Shown here: positions 61,901-64,000 of the stretch, piece after piece
How positions within the stretch are numbered: position 1 is the stretch's first letter
Layout: the number at the start of each line of letters is the position of its first letter
NCBI GenBank assembly: GCA_007844125.1
Contig: CM017572.1
Coordinates: 43,196,632 to 43,260,631, forward strand
Direction of reading: 5' to 3'
Length of the DNA stretch: 64,000 nucleotides
From: Sinonovacula constricta
Lineage: Eukaryota > Mollusca > Bivalvia > Cardiida > Solecurtidae
Notes under the pieces: generated by a model
Told to the model about the DNA's origin: nothing
The model's database searches: none
What the model saw: only the letters and a program-made list of their open reading frames with translations
Translations under genes and position numbers: made by a program

Positions 61901-64000
61901 GCAAACACCTGTTCATGTATTGCATTAACTTTGGCTCTGCAATTTTGTAACTTAAAGATTAACATTCAAAGAAATATAATACAAGAAAGATCAAGCAAAT
62001 TGGAGTTGTGTATGGAAAAGGAGTATAACAGATGAATTTCTATTCAGTTAAATTAAATATACATCATATCAAGGCATCTTTCTAATGGAACTGTTTTGTT
62101 TGGTTTTTGTAATACCAGTACATCACATCAACAAATTATTATCGTTAAAGGGAGGACAGACTATTTCGGTGTGGCAAGACCCTAGACATGTGTCTGGGTA
62201 GAACTGAGAAACTGCAGGTCAGCTGGATGACCTTTCTACATTAAGTCCTTCACTCCAATAGGGACTTGAACACATGCCATGTGGGTGGCTAAGCAGTAAG
62301 AGAAGTTACAAGGTGGCGACTCTACCACTTGGCCAAGGGCACCAACCCAAGGAAATAAAGTTTGCTCATACATTACTAAATCATGCACTAAAAACGTTTT
62401 TTAATGCATTATTTTTAAACAGTAGAAATTGTCAATTTTTACCTATTAAGATATGGGAGTATGGATTGTCTAGAAACGCATATACAGATAACCTAAGTGT
62501 CAACTCGTAAGAGGAACATACTCAAGTCTTTAACCTTCCTTGCTTAAGCTCAAATAAATTTAAGGTTGCTCCAGCATTAGCAGAAAGTGACTTGAATTGA
62601 AAATTAAGTTCTCTATAAACAAACAAAAACACCTACTTCATATACAGGTTAAAAAAGTGTGTTGTATATTATATAGCATAAGCTATTATATTTATTTGCT
62701 AACTAAAAGACATCATACTTCTGAAACTGTGGGATCTCTGGATTATGTCTGAAAAGAGAAGATATAACTTCCCCACTCTTCTTCCTCTCCTCATCTCCCT
62801 TTTCATGATGTTCTTTCCTGGTATTTGGTGACTTTGACTTTATTATGGCATTGTCATTAGTTGGAGTTGTTTCTACTTCTGCTACTTCAGTTCTTTCTTC
62901 AGCAGAACCAAACTTTTCTTTGAATCTCTTAATGCTTTTCCGGGCACGGATTCGTTGTTTCTACAAAAGTGTGCATCAAATTTATACTACTATTTTGATG
63001 AAGGTTTAAAGGTAGTATCTGACAGTTTACATACACCATATGCATGTAACAATATTATTCAATCGTTTCAGGGAACTTCTGCATAATTTCTGCAAGAACT
63101 CATATTCAGTCTGTGTAAAGACGATTTTGAACACGTGCTACATGTGAGACAGTACACACTGTGCATGAATAACACAAAATGTTCATTCAATTCAAATCTA
63201 TAAATAAGCACGGAAGTGATCTCTGCTGAACAATGATGCCAATGTCAGCGCAGACTACCCAGATGAGAATATGCCGCAATCTCAAAAGTAAGTTGATACA
63301 TGGTTTTCTCAGTTTAAAAATAGCTATCTTAGTAGCATGAATCAGATAGGAAATACCTGTCTGAAATGATGACTGAGGTGTAATGCTTCACTTTTCACAG
63401 ACCTGGGGCATAAATGAACAGCATGTTACAGGGCCTTTTCAGGTAACAATGAATTATTTGGTTATTTGAGAAGAAAATATTTGGTCTAGACTGTTTGATA
63501 CCACCATCAAAGACTTAACAAATTGGAACATATAAATACATCTGTTTAAGGACAAAACAGTTTGAAACATATAAATGCATGTGTGCTTGTGTAAAAAGAT
63601 CTTTGCAACCAAATTAAAAGGTAACTGGATTTCACCCAAAGATAATTAACTCTACATTGCCTATTTAAGATGGACTGAATTAAGATTACTGGAATGACTA
63701 GGCTATACTTAGCTAACCCGCCACACCGCAACCACCAGAAGTATAGTGCCTACTACTAGAACTCATCTAAGGTAATCAAGGTATCGGTTAGTAGTGGCAT
63801 CGTATCCCAGTCCAGAAGGTTATGATGCTTCTCGTTTACACAACCCCAGAATGAAAGAAACTGTTGGCTGGACGTCAAATCATATAAATAAATAATTTTG
63901 ACAAACATGAAGTCGCGAAAATGCCTTACAAAAGTTAAAATATTACCCTGTCGCCAACAATTTTTCTTTTTTTCTTTCCCAATTCATCTAAACCTCCTGC
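31818..64000 (-). CDS. DDX31/Dbp7-type DEAD-box RNA helicase, 17 exons, 5' partial
   Basis: Predicted nucleolar ATP-dependent RNA helicase of ribosome assembly (known for human DDX31 and yeast Dbp7). Exons (minus): 63947-64000, 62719-62960, 61861-61936, 61027-61138, 60115-60224, 59493-59534, 57208-57272, 55946-56065, 48546-48653, 47814-48079, 44238-44456, 43702-43850, 42517-42618, 37833-37914, 34993-35095, 32582-32787, 31818-31911. About 715 residues if two one-base excesses are discounted. Motifs: [10 protein letters not shown] (Q), SQTGSGKT (I), PTREL (Ia), TPGR (Ib), DEAD (II), SAT (III), VFLST (IV), RGLHLP (V, usually RGLD), [10 protein letters not shown] (VI), then the DUF4217-type [20 protein letters not shown] and a Lys-rich nuclear tail. 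The [24 protein letters not shown] and TVLLSATL stretches single out DDX31 among DEAD-box proteins. Frameshifts in exons 9 and 16 break the frame as written. Confidence 0.93.
32005..32455. repeat. 27-bp minisatellite in the last intron of the DDX31-like gene
   Basis: On the minus strand, units read as GGKGGYGDD (9 codons) for over 100 residues; on the plus strand they are 'accaccatcatcaccatagc' type. Units are interspersed with shorter 18-bp ones. The array lies wholly inside the intron 31912-32581, and exon 16's frame meets a stop before reaching it. Confidence 0.92.
32582..32787 (-). CDS. DDX31-like exon 16 (DUF4217 region) with frameshift
   Basis: Encodes [20 protein letters not shown] then [20 protein letters not shown] and, in the incoming frame, hits TGA at 32663-32665. 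A basic tail ([19 protein letters not shown]) continues one base out of register and leaves through donor AAGGAG|GTAGGT in the phase needed by the last exon. One excess base near 32663-32673 explains this. Confidence 0.87.
33290..33595. mobile_element. Mollusc-type interspersed repeat with (GACA)n
   Basis: 'ggtcatgctgtgaccttgac', then 'gagtttcatgcgcctagctt', a GACA/GACG run (33498-33540), and the terminal 'aacctatagtcccctcc' with 'ggaaggggacta'. I recognise this style from bivalve genomes as a non-autonomous element, but cannot assign a named family. Confidence 0.55.
34034..34992. other. Intron 15 remainder, nothing recognised
   Basis: Intron sequence of the DDX31-like gene with a short TA run near 34048-34063. 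No element signature seen. Confidence 0.4.
34993..35095 (-). CDS. DDX31-like exon 15
   Basis: Encodes [19 protein letters not shown] and [15 protein letters not shown], the helical linker into the C-terminal domain. Donor AAAG|GTAAAA, phase 1. Confidence 0.88.
35170..35340 (-). mobile_element. SINE-like copy, decayed
   Basis: Contains 'cagtgaccaattatgatcat', 'gatgtccagctattttggtg' and 'aaatgtctgagtagaaccac', the same order as at 42870-43095. The tRNA-like head is lost. Confidence 0.6.
35498..36020. mobile_element. Mollusc-type interspersed repeat, copy 1
   Basis: Starts 'agaggaccatgatggcctta' with 'gctcacctga', contains two internal repeats of 'ccatatat...aaatgg...cacgat/cccctg' and ends 'gactcaggtgagctaaaa'. 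A second copy lies at 39150-39560. This pattern, common in molluscan genomes, suggests a non-autonomous mobile element; the family name is not certain. Confidence 0.6.
36440..37832. other. Intron 14 remainder, only a (ACC)n tract
   Basis: A short ACC run at about 36721-36745 and otherwise AT-rich intron. Frames such as 36478-36720 and 37570-37752 have no family resemblance. Confidence 0.4.
37833..37914 (-). CDS. DDX31-like exon 14
   Basis: Encodes [19 protein letters not shown] and ILPGADDTQ, corresponding to the post-motif-VI HKI...EIKMEDIL segment of DDX31. Donor CAG|GTAAAC, phase 0. Confidence 0.88.
37995..38205 (-). mobile_element. tRNA-headed SINE-like element
   Basis: Minus-strand order: tRNA-like head from 'ggcacccatagccgagtgga' at 38205, then the body with 'tctacccagacacttttctg' and 'ggtcttctccaccaataata'. 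Same family as 42870-43095. Confidence 0.7.
38890..39115 (+). mobile_element. SINE-like element
   Basis: Head 'ttcagccgtggccatgcaga' with B-box-like 'ggttggattcc', then 'catgtggggaggtcttgcag' and 'tatcaggggtcttcgtccac'. Opposite orientation to 37995-38205, same body. Confidence 0.65.
39150..39560. mobile_element. Mollusc-type interspersed repeat, copy 2
   Basis: Begins 'attgctcacctgattgtcat' and shares 'catttagcccttgtggctaa', 'gacagatt.aaattcttt' and 'tcaaagctc.agctcttg' with copy 1 at 35498-36020. Ends with 'acgtgatgccagacagtggg' followed by 'cgatcacaatagct'. Located in intron 13. Confidence 0.6.
40000..40056 (+). repeat. Dispersed repeat block 'gcagataaagtgctgc', copy 1
   Basis: Reads 'gcagataaagtgctgccttc' then 'actgtgtatagtatgccatt'. 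Related copies lie at 42037-42095 (same strand) and 54275-54335 (opposite strand). Confidence 0.6.
40681..40992. repeat. 36-bp minisatellite, about 8.5 copies
   Basis: Units contain 'ctttttccccaagata' and 'gatatgtgtacacaca' with only a few variants (acatgg, agagtc, tcctct). 36 is a multiple of 3 and several frames on both strands stay open, giving spurious overlapping frames. Each unit carries the palindrome GTGTACAC. In intron 13. Confidence 0.96.
42037..42095 (+). repeat. Dispersed repeat block, copy 2
   Basis: 'gcagataaagtgctgcattc' then 'actgtaaacagcaggccata', matching 40000-40056 at most positions. Confidence 0.55.
42154..42540 (-). repeat. 33-bp array carrying copies of the exon 13 splice donor
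   Basis: About 12 units. On the minus strand each has AACCAGCACAAAATCAG (the end of exon 13) followed by GTAAGG or a variant and about ten more bases. The unit nearest the gene (42511-42540) is the real exon end. Perfect CAG|GTAAGG copies in the intron lie at 42189-42197, 42350-42358, 42383-42391, 42447-42455 and 42480-42488 (plus-strand coordinates). Other units have CAA|GTAAG or have lost the GT. Translation past the real donor meets TAA at once. Confidence 0.95.
42517..42618 (-). CDS. DDX31-like exon 13 (motif VI)
   Basis: Encodes [19 protein letters not shown] and ends [10 protein letters not shown] with donor CAG|GTAAGG. The exon end and its donor are the apparent source of the tandem array immediately downstream (42154-42540). 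Confidence 0.94.
42735..42830 (+). mobile_element. SINE-like fragment
   Basis: 'catatttgtctggggtcttc' and 'caccattatgaccattatgt' match the body of the elements at 31112 and 42870. Confidence 0.5.
42870..43095 (-). mobile_element. tRNA-headed SINE-like element
   Basis: Minus-strand head 'ggcgcccttggcatagtggt' (A-box-like) and 'gatacgagtccca' (B-box-like), then 'ctacccagacatttgtctga', 'ggtcttcctccaccaaaaca' and 'catcacagtg' complement. The best-preserved copy of the family in this window; it lies in the GC-AG intron 12. Confidence 0.75.
43702..43850 (-). CDS. DDX31-like exon 12 (motif V), GC donor
   Basis: Encodes [36 protein letters not shown] and TPSYVHR. The next exon joins in phase only if this one ends CACAG|GCAAGT, a GC-AG intron with an otherwise perfect donor. 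Motif V has His (codon 43767-43769) in place of the usual Asp. Confidence 0.92.
44238..44456 (-). CDS. DDX31-like exon 11 (motif IV) with acidic insert
   Basis: Encodes [20 protein letters not shown], then an Asp/Glu stretch ([16 protein letters not shown]) written mostly as GAT/GAA repeats, then [11 protein letters not shown]. The acidic insert sits where DDX31 proteins have a variable loop. Donor AAA|GTTAGT, phase 0. Confidence 0.93.
44515..44780. repeat. CAT/ATC-rich degenerate microsatellite
   Basis: Interrupted runs of catcat/atcacc type over about 250 bp in intron 10, next to exon 11, whose acidic insert is written in the same triplet. Confidence 0.75.
44940..45600. other. Intron 10 sequence, nothing recognised
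   Basis: AT-rich intron with no element signature or conserved exon. Confidence 0.4.
45608..46092. repeat. 69-bp tandem repeat, seven copies
   Basis: Units contain 'catcctcttgaattgtacta', 'tcttattataagccatatg' and 'tagtgtaaag', with two alternating end types (ggcttggatacttcaattt and gcgcttgaatacactgattt), the second confined to the last three copies. In intron 10. Confidence 0.95.
46100..47813. other. Intron 10 remainder, nothing recognised
   Basis: AT-rich intron with A-runs near 46290 and 46330. No gene or element called. Confidence 0.4.
47814..48079 (-). CDS. DDX31-like exon 10
   Basis: Encodes [18 protein letters not shown], a variable Ser/Gln/Asp-rich linker, and [20 protein letters not shown], the start of the second RecA-like domain. 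Donor CAG|GTAAAT, phase 0. Confidence 0.92.
48546..48653 (-). CDS. DDX31-like exon 9 (motif III) with frameshift
   Basis: Enters in frame as [20 protein letters not shown] and leaves in frame as [13 protein letters not shown], but the two halves differ by one base; the excess lies near 48580-48592. Removing one base restores an alignment to human DDX31 of exactly equal length. Read literally, the frame ends at TGA just before the donor, after the DEAD box. Donor G|GTAAGA. Confidence 0.88.
48745..49110. repeat. CTA/CTT-rich degenerate microsatellite
   Basis: Interrupted 'ctactactactt' runs for about 350 bp in intron 8. Confidence 0.85.
49690..49745 (+). repeat. tRNA-like SINE head fragment
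   Basis: 'ggcagccctggtggtcaagt' with 'gctggactgctaacac' resembles a tRNA/SINE head without a body. Confidence 0.35.
49800..51470. other. Intron 8 sequence, nothing recognised
   Basis: AT-rich intron of the DDX31-like gene, no conserved exon or element signature seen. Confidence 0.4.
51475..51690 (-). mobile_element. tRNA-derived SINE with well-preserved tRNA head
   Basis: On the minus strand the first about 75 bases look like a tRNA: A box 'tagctcatttggtagagcg', anticodon-arm region 'ttggtttgcggaac', B box 'ggttcaagccc'. A G+C-rich body follows ('ccccgagtgttaggaggg' region on the plus strand). The body and the loss of a clean acceptor-stem pairing argue for a SINE rather than a working tRNA gene. 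Confidence 0.65.
52080..52692 (+). mobile_element. 3' remnant of an L2/CR1-like non-LTR retrotransposon
   Basis: A short frame near 52233-52325 reads [20 protein letters not shown], the typical last segment of CR1/L2/jockey-type ORF2 (AAPxLWNxLP...). The downstream sequence ends 'ggtatgtaaagcacttttaa' and 'gggttctatataaatgtctt' followed by attatt-type repeats, the classic 3' terminus of L2-like elements. 5' truncated, no complete reverse transcriptase. Confidence 0.75.
52700..54270. other. Intron 8 sequence, nothing recognised
   Basis: AT-rich intron with a small tandem duplication ('cttagttaatcttactaa') near 53385-53425. The minus-strand frames at 53714-54240 lack recognisable domains. Confidence 0.4.
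54275..54335 (-). repeat. Dispersed repeat block, copy 3 (inverted)
   Basis: On the minus strand reads 'gcagataaagtgctgtcttc' then 'cctgtgtatagcatgccata', matching 40000-40056. Confidence 0.55.
54885..55110 (-). mobile_element. tRNA-headed SINE-like element
   Basis: Minus-strand head 'gtccagcggtagaacacatg' and B box 'ggtttgaaccc', then 'ccttgagcaagaaatgtacc' and 'attgttcccctccatcaagg', the widespread metazoan SINE body signature (TTGAGCAAG...TTGCTCC), and 'aagttacgttactagccc' region. The 82-residue plus-strand frame is a by-product. Confidence 0.65.
55600..55810 (+). mobile_element. SINE-like element, copy 2
   Basis: Head 'ggtggccatggtctagtggt' with B box 'aggtttgaaccc', body 'ttgagcaagactatttattg', 'cacattgctccag', 'ctgagtactggtactaccca' and end 'catgtttcctaatcgcct' plus A-run. 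Matches the element at 13550-13738 block by block. Confidence 0.75.
55946..56065 (-). CDS. DDX31-like exon 8 (motifs Ib and II)
   Basis: Encodes [19 protein letters not shown] and [11 protein letters not shown], giving TPGR and the ATPase DEAD box. Donor CAG|GTGAGT, phase 2. Confidence 0.94.
56228..56306. repeat. Two-copy tandem repeat of about 36 bp
   Basis: 'cgtaggtatttttatatccc' plus 'tttataagaaat' occurs twice in a row with no mismatch in the core. Confidence 0.9.
57208..57272 (-). CDS. DDX31-like exon 7
   Basis: Encodes [20 protein letters not shown], the segment most specific to DDX31/Dbp7. Donor AAG|GTTTGT is weak at position +3 onwards; phase 2. Confidence 0.92.
57410..59205. repeat. 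31-bp minisatellite, about 57 copies, two unit types
   Basis: Fills most of intron 6. Each unit ends 'aataatataaacaaat' and begins 'ctctaa', but the middle is either 'cccaaacat' (type A) or 'tccaggttt/cccaggttt' (type B). Types are interspersed non-randomly: A dominates on the left, B on the right. Confidence 0.96.
59493..59534 (-). CDS. DDX31-like exon 6 (42 bp)
   Basis: Exactly 14 codons, [14 protein letters not shown], between TTTTTCAG and GTGAGT. It completes motif Ia, and losing it would keep the frame. Confidence 0.92.
59585..59695 (-). mobile_element. SINE-like fragment
   Basis: 'gatgaatgcctgggtataac', 'cactggctcacttgagatca' and 'acattaaacttcttcccctg' resemble the body of the family at 62130-62345, heavily diverged. 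Confidence 0.4.
59731..59984. repeat. 50-bp tandem repeat, five almost identical copies
   Basis: Units start 'aggttacatgtttatgtcat' and end 'cattacatactataac'. Only the last differs (ggaatc, then catcatgg). In intron 5. Confidence 0.97.
60115..60224 (-). CDS. DDX31-like exon 5 (rest of motif I, motif Ia)
   Basis: Begins with the GKT of motif I and ends ILVPTRE, with motif Ia PTREL completed by the next exon. Confidence 0.93.
60300..61020. other. Intron 4, nothing recognised
   Basis: AT-rich intron with a T-run near 60815. No element called. Confidence 0.4.
61027..61138 (-). CDS. DDX31-like exon 4 (Q motif, motif I)
   Basis: Encodes [18 protein letters not shown], then [11 protein letters not shown]. 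The Walker A motif GSGKT is split by the intron. Donor G|GTAAGT, phase 1. Confidence 0.93.
61163..61475. repeat. Direct duplication of about 150 bp in intron 3
   Basis: 'tgtaagaataggtggaacct' with 'ggctatttcccagttacatg', then 'atcactgatacaaaaacata' and 'ttattcaatttg', occurs at 61168-61320 and again at 61340-61470, with a short deletion in the second copy. Confidence 0.9.
61861..61936 (-). CDS. DDX31-like exon 3
   Basis: Encodes [16 protein letters not shown] and SLHPYM, matching the pre-Q-motif region of DDX31 (EKVFTSDAF...LHPHL type). Donor ATG|GTAGGT, phase 0. Confidence 0.88.
62130..62345 (-). mobile_element. tRNA-headed SINE-like element
   Basis: Minus-strand head 'ggtgcccttggccaagtggt' with 'ttcaagtccctattgg' (B-box-like), body 'ttctacccagacacatgtct' and 'agggtcttgccacacc'. 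Same family as 42870-43095. In intron 2. Confidence 0.7.
62719..62960 (-). CDS. DDX31-like exon 2
   Basis: Acceptor CTTTTGTAG. Encodes a basic/acidic low-complexity region ([18 protein letters not shown] at the start, [11 protein letters not shown] later) ending in [14 protein letters not shown], the conserved segment just before the helicase core. Donor AA|GTATGA, phase 2. Confidence 0.88.
62970..63946. other. Intron 1 of the visible DDX31-like gene, nothing recognised
   Basis: No conserved exon or element seen. Overlapping minus-strand frames at 63454-63731 lack family features. Confidence 0.4.
63947..64000 (-). CDS. DDX31-like exon 1 of window (partial)
   Basis: Open from the window edge, encoding [16 protein letters not shown], with donor AGG|GTAATA in phase 0, which fits the next exon. 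The basic sequence suits the nucleolar N-terminal extension. The true start lies beyond the window. Confidence 0.75.

Overview
This window is animal nuclear DNA. It is AT-rich (about two-thirds A+T by eye), its genes are split by GT-AG introns, and it is full of minisatellites, tRNA-headed SINE-like elements and other interspersed repeats. The repeat styles (a GACA-run element ending in an 'aacctatagtcccc' type motif, and a long element with 'gaggaccatgatggcc' and 'gctcacctga' near its start) and the presence of an animal inosine/uridine-type nucleoside hydrolase point to a mollusc, most likely a bivalve. The species cannot be named from sequence alone.

Two protein-coding genes can be reconstructed exon by exon, both on the minus strand. 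(1) A complete five-exon nucleoside hydrolase of 317 residues, from ATG at 19596 to TAA at 9505, with every splice phase consistent. (2) A DDX31/Dbp7-type DEAD-box RNA helicase with 17 exons, from the right edge of the window (its 5' end lies beyond 64000) down to TGA at 31818. It carries motifs Q, I, Ia, Ib, II, III, IV, V and VI and a C-terminal DUF4217-like region. Two of its exons (48546-48653 and 32582-32787) each hold one base too many for the reading frame, so as written the gene is broken in two places. One of its introns is GC-AG, and its motif V reads RGLH instead of RGLD.

Layout: 1-2440, a 51-bp minisatellite that runs off the left edge; 2441-9250, AT-rich DNA with microsatellites and no gene recognised; 9253-19596, the nucleoside hydrolase gene, with a SINE and tRNA-like repeats in its introns; 19800-31790, a gene-poor region with a diverged duplication, 16-bp and 25-bp minisatellites, a MITE with hAT-like features, one orphan candidate coding exon and a SINE; 31794-64000, the helicase gene, whose introns hold six minisatellites, several SINE-like copies, an L2/CR1-like retrotransposon 3' end and two copies of a mollusc-type repeat.

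The most interesting local structure is a roughly 33-bp tandem array at 42154-42540. Its founding unit appears to be the exon 13/intron 13 junction of the helicase itself, so the intron starts with a ladder of extra near-perfect 5' splice sites. The two genes have no evident functional link: one acts in nucleoside salvage, the other in ribosome biogenesis.
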